DNA of 64,000 nucleotides. It comes from Melieria omissa. Its lineage: Eukaryota; Arthropoda; Insecta; Diptera; Ulidiidae. Where the stretch lies: NCBI GenBank assembly GCA_963971225.1, contig OZ020268.1:40307348-40371347 (forward strand), in the 5' to 3' direction. The notes under the pieces were generated by a model. That model was given only the letters and a program-made list of their open reading frames with translations, was not told where the DNA came from and made no database searches. The position numbers were made by a program, and so were the translations under genes. Each line of letters begins with the position of its first letter. Positions within the stretch are counted from its first letter, which is position 1. This document shows positions 1 to 10,483 of the stretch, in pieces.

Positions 1-120
1 CCTTTTCTCTTTATTATAAATTCCTTTATAATTTTTCGCGGGCATCGCTGCCCATTTTTCATTCTAAACCACTAAAGTCCAGTTTTTCTATTGTTTCTCC
101 ATAGCTCTACCATCGAAGAT

Positions 121-780
121 ATGCATCGTTGCCAAATCTGCCATCGCCCTCATGCCTTGAGGTTTTGCCGCGGGTTCATTGCCATGAACCCCGGCCAACG
201 CGACGACGTCGTATACGCACACGGCTACTGCCGCAACTGTTTGGCCTGGTCCCACGATACGGAGGCGTGCGACTCGCCAAACAGTTGCAAGGAGTGTGGG
301 TTAGCACATCACACGATGTTGCATCCAATTGACACCCTACAGCAGATGGCACATTACTGGCCACAACGACGAGGTGCCCAACTGGCGACGCCTCCCTTCA
401 ACGCCACTCCGCAGCAGACAGCCCATTCCGGACAACGCAGACGAGGCGCCCAATTGGCGATGCAGTCTATTAACCGGTCACAAGGCCAAAGACGCCGCGA
501 ACTACACACAACAGCGCAATCCTCGCGCCAACGTCCACGCTCCCCTCCTCCTAGGGAACGGTCGTCGCGTAACCAGCAGAAATCGGTCCGTTCCAGGGTG
601 CGGACCGCGCCCATGCGTCAGGCGTCCACCAGCGTCGCCAGCGTACCATCGCGTCGCCAACATCGTTTAGCCGACCACGCCAGACAGGGTATATCTACGA
701 GCCAGTTGCGAGGACGAAAGGCTCAGACGTTGCTGACGCAGGCTATTAAGTCCCTGACGGAGTTGAGGGGGGTCGTTTAA
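121..780 (+). CDS. BEL/Pao Gag-type zinc-knuckle protein, array copy 1 (219 aa)
   Basis: An intact ORF from ATG to TAA; the frame is open further upstream but only with a TTG, so the first ATG is chosen. Residues 4-16 (CQICHRPHALRFC) form a CX2CX3HX4C finger, CRNCLAWSHDTEAC is a perfect CX2CX4HX4C knuckle, and CKECGLAHHTMLH is a third CX2CX3HH...H finger. This three-finger layout ending in HHTMLH is the pattern of BEL/Pao retrotransposon Gag proteins. The C-terminal half is basic and rich in Arg, Gln and Ser, with a repeated QRRxGAQLA motif, suggesting nucleic-acid binding (inference). The ORF is GC-rich inside an AT-rich unit. No protease, reverse transcriptase, RNase H, integrase or LTR follows; the next sequence is AT-rich and non-coding. 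A TATAAA lies at 15-20, about 100 bp upstream, as a weak promoter candidate. It could be a lone Gag fragment or a domesticated gene. Confidence 0.7.
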   Translation: MHRCQICHRPHALRFCRGFIAMNPGQRDDVVYAHGYCRNCLAWSHDTEACDSPNSCKECGLAHHTMLHPIDTLQQMAHYWPQRRGAQLATPPFNATPQQTAHSGQRRRGAQLAMQSINRSQGQRRRELHTTAQSSRQRPRSPPPRERSSRNQQKSVRSRVRTAPMRQASTSVASVPSRRQHRLADHARQGISTSQLRGRKAQTLLTQAIKSLTELRGVV

Positions 781-1084
781 ATGCACGAGTGCATCCGGCC
801 CCAGGATGTTCACGTCGTTGCTCACCATCACCGCACCACCTACATCCTTTACAATCAAATATCTACTTTACCTTTTTTCTACTTTGTTTTTTTAATACAT
901 TATAATCAAATTGTGAAAAATCAATTGTCAATATTTAAAATGAAAAAATATAATGAAAAATTTTTATTGTTCAACGTTCCACCACCCGCATCGGAAGCTT
1001 TTTCACTAACGTTCAAAACATTGGCTTTTTCACTAACGTTCAAAACAATGCATTCAAAAGAAGTTTGTTTAAAAAATATCACAA

Positions 1085-1425
1085 CTTACGCTGGAAATGT
1101 TCGATGTTGAATTTCTTATCGCGCAATGAATTTTCAAAAATGCCAGCTGATCGAAGTACGTAAACGTCGTCAGTTCCAACACCGCCTTTTTTGCTGCTAG
1201 ACACTTCGCGCAATTCTTTAATATATTGGCTTCTCAAAGTATGCACTGTTTTTTTATGGCATCCACTGTAACGTTGCTGTTTATTTGTTTTAATTCTTCA
1301 TATATTTTGAACAGTGAATTTGCCCTTTTCACGCGATCCATACAGTCCGAATGCTTAACATTGAACAAGTTTTCGTTCTCTTGATATTTTATGAAGAGAA
1401 GCTCCACCAACTCCCTTGTAAACAT
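1085..1425 (-). pseudogene. MADF-domain fragment, frameshifted (array copy 1)
   Basis: The minus strand starts MFTRELVELLFIKYQENENL and continues with DRVKRANSLFKIYEELKQ, the typical N-terminal helices of a MADF DNA-binding domain. The frame stops at a run of seven A (near 1252-1258), but the next frame continues with VHTLRSQYIKELREVSSSKK and DDVYV, the expected second half of the domain, and then ENSLRDKKF. At least one and probably two frameshifts separate the pieces, so it is a broken copy, probably of transposon origin. MADF proteins bind DNA; no BESS motif follows. Neighbouring sequence carries the unit's inverted repeats. Confidence 0.65.
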
Positions 1426-1505
1426 TTTATTTTAACAATAAAAAATAAAACGTCCGGCCGGCAAAGCAAAATGTCAAAAAAAACCCCTGGAATTGTCTGA
1501 CTAAT

Positions 1506-1963
1506 GGCACAATAAACAAGGTAGTGGCAGGAAGGAGCGAAAAAATTCACGTGTATTTTGTTAGTGTTTTTGTTCGGTTCATTGTCAAATCGGGCGGACG
1601 GTTCTCTTGCCAACAGTATTGCCAGCATCGAATAGACCACTTGGTCTATTCGAAAACGTAAAAATACACCAATTAACAGCAAAAGTACATAGCTTCTATG
1701 TTTTAATCTGTTGTTTTACAATTAGGGGCAAAAGTGCTAAGTCCATAGTTCGCCGATTTTGCGTTAATTCATAAACGAAAATTGGAAAAATAATATTCTT
1801 TCGTCATTGCAAAAATGCTTAAAATTTCACAGAAAAAGAGTTGACTGGCAATGCTGTTCGCCGAATGTAAACAAAACAGACAAACATTTCTGACAACCTA
1901 CCGAACTCTGACGAGAAAAAAATAAAATTCGCTCCTTCCTGCCACTACCTTGTTTATTGTGCC
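1506..1963. repeat. 36-bp inverted repeat with an internal 26-bp palindrome (array copy 1)
   Basis: The arm at 1506-1541 is the exact reverse complement of 1928-1963 (36 bp). Between them, 1628-1653 is a perfect 26-bp palindrome (TCGAATAGACCA and its complement). The arms could be ends of a ~458-bp MITE or a foldback element; no clear target duplication is visible. The same structure recurs in copies 2 (6035-6492) and 3 (10564-11021). Confidence 0.7.
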
Positions 1964-2308
1964 ATGGTCTGACCGTACTTGTTTGCCTACCCCACTGACT
2001 TCTCATCACTTTTCGCCTACAAACTCGTCACGCATGACTTTTAACGCAGAGGGGAAAAGCCCTCGTCTAAACAGGCTCTTTGAAAATTTTCAAATGAAAT
2101 GAACAATTTTTTTGTCAAACGAAAAATGTTGATTACGTGAACGTGCGCACATTCAAAACCGAGTTTGTGAATTGTGATATTTATTGCAAGACAAGGTAAG
2201 TATCCATAATTTATTGCCAAATATTTACATATGTAATTCAAATAAAGAATCTGTAACTTGATAATTAACAGTGGTAACACCAGCAGTTTCCCAATTTTGG
2301 AACCCTAC

Positions 2309-2434
2309 ATGACAAACAGACCATGTAATCAGCAAACAATTGCTTTACAGAAAGACGAAGATATTGAAGATATTGAATTTATTGAAAACGATGATGTTGA
2401 CTTTGCTGGTGAAACATGGTCAACTTCTTCCTGA
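2309..2434 (+). CDS. Short acidic ORF, unknown (array copy 1)
   Basis: A 41-codon ORF starting MTNRPCNQQTIALQKDEDIE and ending ETWSTSS. It is rich in Asp, Glu and Ile, which differs from random AT-rich translation, and could be the last exon of a decayed transposon protein. There is no family match I can name. It repeats at 6838-6963 and 11367-11492. Confidence 0.2.
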   Translation: MTNRPCNQQTIALQKDEDIEDIEFIENDDVDFAGETWSTSS

Positions 2435-2784
2435 AGGACCTTGATTAACTTGAGTACATCAGATGGATATGAGAAGTTTGGATGGGCTACTATTTCAAAT
2501 TAAGAGCCAAATCCCCAAAGAATATAAAAAAGAACAAAGGAGCAGCTTCCTGAACTAAATAATATAAATATAAATAATATAAATATTTTACTCAATCGAT
2601 CTTTACTTATATATTGTAATTTGTTGTCATATGTGCATTGTTATGTTTTACTTAACATATAATCGTTATTTGATTTGAATAATGGACTGGCCATGCGACA
2701 GCACTAAACTAAATTTTCAGATAGAGAATAAGTTTTCGTTATAGTATCGAAAATTTTATTGAGAACAAGAAGAATGGCGCTGTA

Positions 2785-2940
2785 GAAACGATATCGAAAC
2801 TTTTCGACATCGTTACGATATCTCGGATAAGAAAATTTCAATATGGTAACACGTCGAGATTTTCTCGTTCTCGATATCATTTTAGACACTTTAGCAATAC
2901 TCGAGAACGAGAAAAATTCTCGCATTAACGATATCGTTTA
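2785..2940. repeat. Nested short palindromes (array copy 1)
   Basis: The stretch contains nested inverted repeats: AAACGATATCG near 2787 and CGATATCGTTT near 2930 on the outside, and ATTTTCTCGTTCTCGA near 2857 against TCGAGAACGAGAAAAAT near 2901 inside. It looks like a decayed foldback element. It recurs in the other array copies. Confidence 0.4.
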
Positions 2941-3113
2941 TATACCGTTTGGTTTGCTAGGATACTTGAAAACATCATGAGGGAAACATTTTCTCAAGTT
3001 TCTATATGTTTCCGTGCTTCCGCTGTCAATGGAAACACTCAAGGGAGACATTTCAAGTTGCCCGGAAATTCCGTTTTGAGTGTTAGAAATTTTTTTCAAT
3101 TTCGCGTCGCAAA

Positions 3114-3377
3114 ATGTTAATGGCAAATATTTGTAATGAGGAAATCCTCCCCGACTTAAGCGAGAGTCAACGAGTTACGGTCGAATTGTTTGATTGGAGC
3201 GATGGATGCCAATCCGAGCTTATTTCTGTGGTGGGAAACACCACAAACACGTCCCTTAGGGACGTTTCCAGCCCTGAGCACAAGTCATGCGGAAATAAGC
3301 TATCGGTTTGCGTTAAGCGTAGACGTTTGCAAAAAAAAGTGAAAGGCCCTTCGTGTCCAATTCACTCGCAGTGCTAA
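3114..3377 (+). CDS. Unidentified 87-aa ORF (array copy 1)
   Basis: ATG-started ORF beginning MLMANICNEEILPDLSES and ending with a basic stretch (KRRRLQKKVKG) and SCPIHSQC. The codon composition is less AT-biased than the flanks, so it may be a genuine exon, perhaps of the same transposon that left the THAP fragment. I see no recognised domain. It is not followed by an obvious splice donor in the expected place. The evidence for expression is only the intact frame, which is identical in every copy and so says nothing about selection. Confidence 0.3.
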   Translation: MLMANICNEEILPDLSESQRVTVELFDWSDGCQSELISVVGNTTNTSLRDVSSPEHKSCGNKLSVCVKRRRLQKKVKGPSCPIHSQC

Positions 3378-4413
3378 CGTCAAGGTGACTTGGCGTTTTT
3401 ATCAAAAGATGAAGTTTCTTCAAATCTCGACTATTGTCATCACATTGCAATCGGAATCAAACATGTTAAACATAATATTCGGCAACTCATTACTTTTTGG
3501 TATTAATTAATAAATAAATAAATTAATTCGATTGAAGCTCTCAGTCAACATTCTGAGAAAATTCGAAAACAGGATCGGATCGTCCGTGGATAGTTCTCGC
3601 AGTAATTTGGCGCATAGTCCTACAGCGTCACAACGTTGAATTCAATCAATTGTTGTTCTCTTGAAGACATTTTTCTACTGAAAATAATTTGTTTATTTAG
3701 GTACTTGCCAATATTTTTTCACTCACCGACATACAATAACAAATGTTGAACGTTGAAATCAAGCACATGTTTCCAACATAATGACGTAGTTATTCTCGAT
3801 GTCTTGCAAAACCCTTGCGTCAGCTGATTGTCAAAAAATTCGTTCATTTTATTTCGTGTGCGCAAGCGTAAATTCTTCACACAAATTTTGATTTAGTTCC
3901 TTTTATATAAACATCAAAGTAAATCCTAAGTAGCGACACTCTTTGACAACCGGGCGTCGATTTTTTCTGAAGGCTCCTGTCAAATTGTTGTTCACGTGTA
4001 AAACGGTCACTGTGGTGAATAACTTAACTTTCTGGGTTACGTGCACTTGACAATCCCTGTAAAACTGTAGAAGTCATGAATTTGTTAAGTGTAGTTTAAA
4101 ACGATTTTATATTTCGGACACGGAGTTTTTATGGTGGCATGAGTAGGGGGAAAAAAATTAAATATTTATCTAAACAATTTATTGCCTTCCAAATAGAATT
4201 ATGAAACAATTTTAATTAATTTCCAATGTTTTGCAAAAGCAACTCTGCCCGGCAAAAAATATTCACCACAAGTCTTTGTCAGTTGCAATTTCAAATTCAT
4301 CGTTTATATTTTTGAACAAACGTTGGCTGCATCCGACAAAATTTTGTAAGTACGAAATATTTTTATTAATTTATACCGATTTTTCTAATTTATTTCCATA
4401 TTTTTGCAGCGCA

Positions 4414-4524
4414 ATGCCTAGAAGATGTGTCTCTGGATGCAAGGAAGGTGGGGGACTGCACCAATTTCCAGAGGAGTCAAATCAATATCCGATTGTGAAA
4501 TTATGCGTTCTACCCACCGCGTAG
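4414..4524 (+). pseudogene. Truncated THAP-domain exon (array copy 1)
   Basis: The exon follows a short intron with GTAAGT at 4346 and TTTTTGCAG ending at 4409. It starts MPRRCVSGCKEGG and continues LHQFPEE, which matches the start of the THAP C2CH zinc finger (first CX3C pair and the FP motif). The following residues lose the family pattern and the frame stops before the Trp and the C-x2-H pair, so it is truncated. THAP domains start P-element and Kolobok-type transposases and some host proteins. The stop lies at the unit boundary, so the tandem junction probably cut this gene. Confidence 0.65.
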
Positions 4525-4649
4525 AACCCCCTTTTCTCTTTATTATAAATTCCTTTATAATTTTTCGCGGGCATCGCTGCCCATTTTTCATTCTAAACCA
4601 CTAAAGTCCAGTTTTTCTATTGTTTCTCCATAGCTCTACCATCGAAGAT

Positions 4650-5309
4650 ATGCATCGTTGCCAAATCTGCCATCGCCCTCATGCCTTGAGGTTTTGCCGC
4701 GGGTTCATTGCCATGAACCCCGGCCAACGCGACGACGTCGTATACGCACACGGCTACTGCCGCAACTGTTTGGCCTGGTCCCACGATACGGAGGCGTGCG
4801 ACTCGCCAAACAGTTGCAAGGAGTGTGGGTTAGCACATCACACGATGTTGCATCCAATTGACACCCTACAGCAGATGGCACATTACTGGCCACAACGACG
4901 AGGTGCCCAACTGGCGACGCCTCCCTTCAACGCCACTCCGCAGCAGACAGCCCATTCCGGACAACGCAGACGAGGCGCCCAATTGGCGATGCAGTCTATT
5001 AACCGGTCACAAGGCCAAAGACGCCGCGAACTACACACAACAGCGCAATCCTCGCGCCAACGTCCACGCTCCCCTCCTCCTAGGGAACGGTCGTCGCGTA
5101 ACCAGCAGAGATCGGTCCGTTCCAGGGTGCGGACCGCGCCCATGCGTCAGGCGTCCACCAGCGTCGCCAGCGTACCATCGCGTCGCCAACATCGTTTAGC
5201 CGACCACGCCAGACAGGGTATATCTACGAGCCAGTTGCGAGGACGAAAGGCTCAGACGTTGCTGACGCAGGCTATTAAGTCCCTGACGGAGTTGAGGGGG
5301 GTCGTTTAA
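4650..5309 (+). CDS. BEL/Pao Gag-type zinc-knuckle protein, array copy 2
   Basis: Same 219-aa ORF as in copy 1 with Arg instead of Lys at residue 154 (AGA for AAA). All three zinc fingers are intact. Confidence 0.7.
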   Translation: MHRCQICHRPHALRFCRGFIAMNPGQRDDVVYAHGYCRNCLAWSHDTEACDSPNSCKECGLAHHTMLHPIDTLQQMAHYWPQRRGAQLATPPFNATPQQTAHSGQRRRGAQLAMQSINRSQGQRRRELHTTAQSSRQRPRSPPPRERSSRNQQRSVRSRVRTAPMRQASTSVASVPSRRQHRLADHARQGISTSQLRGRKAQTLLTQAIKSLTELRGVV

Positions 5310-5613
5310 ATGCACGAGTGCATCCGGCCCCAGGATGTTCACGTCGTTGCTCACCATCACCGCACCACCTACATCCTTTACAATCAAATATCTACTTTAC
5401 CTTTTTTCTACTTTGTTTTTTTAATACATTATAATCAAATTGTGAAAAATCAATTGTCAATATTTAAAATGAAAAAATATAATGAAAAATTTTTATTGTT
5501 CAACGTTCCACCACCCGCATCGGAAGCTTTTTCACTAACGTTCAAAACATTGGCTTTTTCACTAACGTTCAAAACAATGCATTCAAAAGAAGTTTGTTTA
5601 AAAAATATCACAA

Positions 5614-5954
5614 CTTACGCTGGAAATGTTCGATGTTGAATTTCTTATCGCGCAATGAATTTTCAAAAATGCCAGCTGATCGAAGTACGTAAACGTCGTC
5701 AGTTCCAACACCGCCTTTTTTGCTGCTAGACACTTCGCGCAATTCTTTAATATATTGGCTTCTCAAAGTATGCACTGTTTTTTTATGGCATCCACTGTAA
5801 CGTTGCTGTTTATTTGTTTTAATTCTTCATATATTTTGAACAGTGAATTTGCCCTTTTCACGCGATCCATACAGTCCGAATGCTTAACATTGAACAAGTT
5901 TTCGTTCTCTTGATATTTTATGAAGAGAAGCTCCACCAACTCCCTTGTAAACAT
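5614..5954 (-). pseudogene. MADF-domain fragment (array copy 2)
   Basis: Identical to the copy 1 fragment, with the same frameshift at the A run, so the damage predates the amplification. Confidence 0.65.
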
Positions 5955-7642
5955 TTTATTTTAACAATAAAAAATAAAACGTCCGGCCGGCAAAGCAAAA
6001 TGTCAAAAAAAACCCCTGGAATTGTCTGACTAATGGCACAATAAACAAGGTAGTGGCAGGAAGGAGCGAAAAAATTCACGTGTATTTTGTTAGTGTTTTT
6101 GTTCGGTTCATTGTCAAATCGGGCGGACGGTTCTCTTGCCAACAGTATTGCCAGCATCGAATAGACCACTTGGTCTATTCGAAAACGTAAAAATACACCA
6201 ATTAACAGCAAAAGTACATAGCTTCTATGTTTTAATCTGTTGTTTTACAATTAGGGGCAAAAGTGCTAAGTCCATAGTTCGCCGATTTTGCGTTAATTCA
6301 TAAACGAAAATTGGAAAAATAATATTCTTTCGTCATTGCAAAAATGCTTAAAATTTCACAGAAAAAGAGTTGACTGGCAATGCTGTTCGCCGAATGTAAA
6401 CAAAACAGACAAACATTTCTGACAACCTACCGAACTCTGACGAGAAAAAAATAAAATTCGCTCCTTCCTGCCACTACCTTGTTTATTGTGCCATGGTCTG
6501 ACCGTACTTGTTTGCCTACCCCACTGACTTCTCATCACTTTTCGCCTACAAACTCGTCACGCATGACTTTTAACGCAGAGGGGAAAAGCCCTCGTCTAAA
6601 CAGGCTCTTTGAAAATTTTCAAATGAAATGAACAATTTTTTTGTCAAACGAAAAATGTTGATTACGTGAACGTGCGCACATTCAAAACCGAGTTTGTGAA
6701 TTGTGATATTTATTGCAAGACAAGGTAAGTATCCATAATTTATTGCCAAATATTTACATATGTAATTCAAATAAAGAATCTGTAACTTGATAATTAACAG
6801 TGGTAACACCAGCAGTTTCCCAATTTTGGAACCCTACATGACAAACAGACCATGTAATCAGCAAACAATTGCTTTACAGAAAGACGAAGATATTGAAGAT
6901 ATTGAATTTATTGAAAACGATGATGTTGACTTTGCTGGTGAAACATGGTCAACTTCTTCCTGAAGGACCTTGATTAACTTGAGTACATCAGATGGATATG
7001 AGAAGTTTGGATGGGCTACTATTTCAAATTAAGAGCCAAATCCCCAAAGAATATAAAAAAGAACAAAGGAGCAGCTTCCTGAACTAAATAATATAAATAT
7101 AAATAATATAAATATTTTACTCAATCGATCTTTACTTATATATTGTAATTTGTTGTCATATGTGCATTGTTATGTTTTACTTAACATATAATCGTTATTT
7201 GATTTGAATAATGGACTGGCCATGCGACAGCACTAAACTAAATTTTCAGATAGAGAATAAGTTTTCGTTATAGTATCGAAAATTTTATTGAGAACAAGAA
7301 GAATGGCGCTGTAGAAACGATATCGAAACTTTTCGACATCGTTACGATATCTCGGATAAGAAAATTTCAATATGGTAACACGTCGAGATTTTCTCGTTCT
7401 CGATATCATTTTAGACACTTTAGCAATACTCGAGAACGAGAAAAATTCTCGCATTAACGATATCGTTTATATACCGTTTGGTTTGCTAGGATACTTGAAA
7501 ACATCATGAGGGAAACATTTTCTCAAGTTTCTATATGTTTCCGTGCTTCCGCTGTCAATGGAAACACTCAAGGGAGACATTTCAAGTTGCCCGGAAATTC
7601 CGTTTTGAGTGTTAGAAATTTTTTTCAATTTCGCGTCGCAAA

Positions 7643-7906
7643 ATGTTAATGGCAAATATTTGTAATGAGGAAATCCTCCCCGACTTAAGCGAGAGTCAAC
7701 GAGTTACGGTCGAATTGTTTGATTGGAGCGATGGATGCCAATCCGAGCTTATTTCTGTGGTGGGAAACACCACAAACACGTCCCTTAGGGACGTTTCCAG
7801 CCCTGAGCACAAGTCATGCGGAAATAAGCTATCGGTTTGCGTTAAGCGTAGACGTTTGCAAAAAAAAGTGAAAGGCCCTTCGTGTCCAATTCACTCGCAG
7901 TGCTAA
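7643..7906 (+). CDS. Unidentified 87-aa ORF (array copy 2)
   Basis: Identical to the ORF in copy 1. No family recognised. Confidence 0.3.
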   Translation: MLMANICNEEILPDLSESQRVTVELFDWSDGCQSELISVVGNTTNTSLRDVSSPEHKSCGNKLSVCVKRRRLQKKVKGPSCPIHSQC

Positions 7907-8942
7907 CGTCAAGGTGACTTGGCGTTTTTATCAAAAGATGAAGTTTCTTCAAATCTCGACTATTGTCATCACATTGCAATCGGAATCAAACATGTTAAAC
8001 ATAATATTCGGCAACTCATTACTTTTTGGTATTAATTAATAAATAAATAAATTAATTCGATTGAAGCTCTCAGTCAACATTCTGAGAAAATTCGAAAACA
8101 GGATCGGATCGTCCGTGGATAGTTCTCGCAGTAATTTGGCGCATAGTCCTACAGCGTCACAACGTTGAATTCAATCAATTGTTGTTCTCTTGAAGACATT
8201 TTTCTACTGAAAATAATTTGTTTATTTAGGTACTTGCCAATATTTTTTCACTCACCGACATACAATAACAAATGTTGAACGTTGAAATCAAGCACATGTT
8301 TCCAACATAATGACGTAGTTATTCTCGATGTCTTGCAAAACCCTTGCGTCAGCTGATTGTCAAAAAATTCGTTCATTTTATTTCGTGTGCGCAAGCGTAA
8401 ATTCTTCACACAAATTTTGATTTAGTTCCTTTTATATAAACATCAAAGTAAATCCTAAGTAGCGACACTCTTTGACAACCGGGCGTCGATTTTTTCTGAA
8501 GGCTCCTGTCAAATTGTTGTTCACGTGTAAAACGGTCACTGTGGTGAATAACTTAACTTTCTGGGTTACGTGCACTTGACAATCCCTGTAAAACTGTAGA
8601 AGTCATGAATTTGTTAAGTGTAGTTTAAAACGATTTTATATTTCGGACACGGAGTTTTTATGGTGGCATGAGTAGGGGGAAAAAAATTAAATATTTATCT
8701 AAACAATTTATTGCCTTCCAAATAGAATTATGAAACAATTTTAATTAATTTCCAATGTTTTGCAAAAGCAACTCTGCCCGGCAAAAAATATTCACCACAA
8801 GTCTTTGTCAGTTGCAATTTCAAATTCATCGTTTATATTTTTGAACAAACGTTGGCTGCATCCGACAAAATTTTGTAAGTACGAAATATTTTTATTAATT
8901 TATACCGATTTTTCTAATTTATTTCCATATTTTTGCAGCGCA

Positions 8943-9053
8943 ATGCCTAGAAGATGTGTCTCTGGATGCAAGGAAGGTGGGGGACTGCACCAATTTCCAG
9001 AGGAGTCAAATCAATATCCGATTGTGAAATTATGCGTTCTACCCACCGCGTAG
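8943..9053 (+). pseudogene. Truncated THAP-domain exon (array copy 2)
   Basis: Identical to copy 1, with the same upstream 64-bp intron and the same truncation at the unit boundary. Confidence 0.65.
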
Positions 9054-9178
9054 AACCCCCTTTTCTCTTTATTATAAATTCCTTTATAATTTTTCGCGGG
9101 CATCGCTGCCCATTTTTCATTCTAAACCACTAAAGTCCAGTTTTTCTATTGTTTCTCCATAGCTCTACCATCGAAGAT

Positions 9179-9838
9179 ATGCATCGTTGCCAAATCTGCC
9201 ATCGCCCTCATGCCTTGAGGTTTTGCCGCGGGTTCATTGCCATGAACCCCGGCCAACGCGACGACGTCGTATACGCACACGGCTACTGCCGCAACTGTTT
9301 GGCCTGGTCCCACGATACGGAGGCGTGCGACTCGCCAAACAGTTGCAAGGAGTGTGGGTTAGCACATCACACGATGTTGCATCCAATTGACACCCTACAG
9401 CAGATGGCACATTACTGGCCACAACGACGAGGTGCCCAACTGGCGACGCCTCCCTTCAACGCCACTCCGCAGCAGACAGCCCATTCCGGACAACGCAGAC
9501 GAGGCGCCCAATTGGCGATGCAGTCTATTAACCGGTCACAAGGCCAAAGACGCCGCGAACTACACACAACAGCGCAATCCTCGCGCCAACGTCCACGCTC
9601 CCCTCCTCCTAGGGAACGGTCGTCGCGTAACCAGCAGAGATCGGTCCGTTCCAGGGTGCGGACCGCGCCCATGCGTCAGGCGTCCACCAGCGTCGCCAGC
9701 GTACCATCGCGTCGCCAACATCGTTTAGCCGACCACGCCAGACAGGGTATATCTACGAGCCAGTTGCGAGGACGAAAGGCTCAGACGTTGCTGACGCAGG
9801 CTATTAAGTCCCTGACGGAGTTGAGGGGGGTCGTTTAA
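9179..9838 (+). CDS. BEL/Pao Gag-type zinc-knuckle protein, array copy 3
   Basis: Same 219-aa ORF as copy 2, including Arg154; intact from ATG to TAA. Confidence 0.7.
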   Translation: MHRCQICHRPHALRFCRGFIAMNPGQRDDVVYAHGYCRNCLAWSHDTEACDSPNSCKECGLAHHTMLHPIDTLQQMAHYWPQRRGAQLATPPFNATPQQTAHSGQRRRGAQLAMQSINRSQGQRRRELHTTAQSSRQRPRSPPPRERSSRNQQRSVRSRVRTAPMRQASTSVASVPSRRQHRLADHARQGISTSQLRGRKAQTLLTQAIKSLTELRGVV

Positions 9839-10142
9839 ATGCACGAGTGCATCCGGCCCCAGGATGTTCACGTCGTTGCTCACCATCACCGCACCACCTA
9901 CATCCTTTACAATCAAATATCTACTTTACCTTTTTTCTACTTTGTTTTTTTAATACATTATAATCAAATTGTGAAAAATCAATTGTCAATATTTAAAATG
10001 AAAAAATATAATGAAAAATTTTTATTGTTCAACGTTCCACCACCCGCATCGGAAGCTTTTTCACTAACGTTCAAAACATTGGCTTTTTCACTAACGTTCA
10101 AAACAATGCATTCAAAAGAAGTTTGTTTAAAAAATATCACAA

Positions 10143-10483
10143 CTTACGCTGGAAATGTTCGATGTTGAATTTCTTATCGCGCAATGAATTTTCAAAAATG
10201 CCAGCTGATCGAAGTACGTAAACGTCGTCAGTTCCAACACCGCCTTTTTTGCTGCTAGACACTTCGCGCAATTCTTTAATATATTGGCTTCTCAAAGTAT
10301 GCACTGTTTTTTTATGGCATCCACTGTAACGTTGCTGTTTATTTGTTTTAATTCTTCATATATTTTGAACAGTGAATTTGCCCTTTTCACGCGATCCATA
10401 CAGTCCGAATGCTTAACATTGAACAAGTTTTCGTTCTCTTGATATTTTATGAAGAGAAGCTCCACCAACTCCCTTGTAAACAT
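10143..10483 (-). pseudogene. MADF-domain fragment (array copy 3)
   Basis: Identical to the earlier copies, with the same frameshift. Confidence 0.65.

Noticed and set aside
91..120. Ten-codon N-terminal extension of the zinc-knuckle ORF
   Set aside because: It begins with TTG, not a normal eukaryotic start; the first ATG at 121 is used.
329..670. Overlapping plus- and minus-strand open frames inside the zinc-knuckle ORF
   Set aside because: They are by-products of high GC and few stops and have no family similarity.
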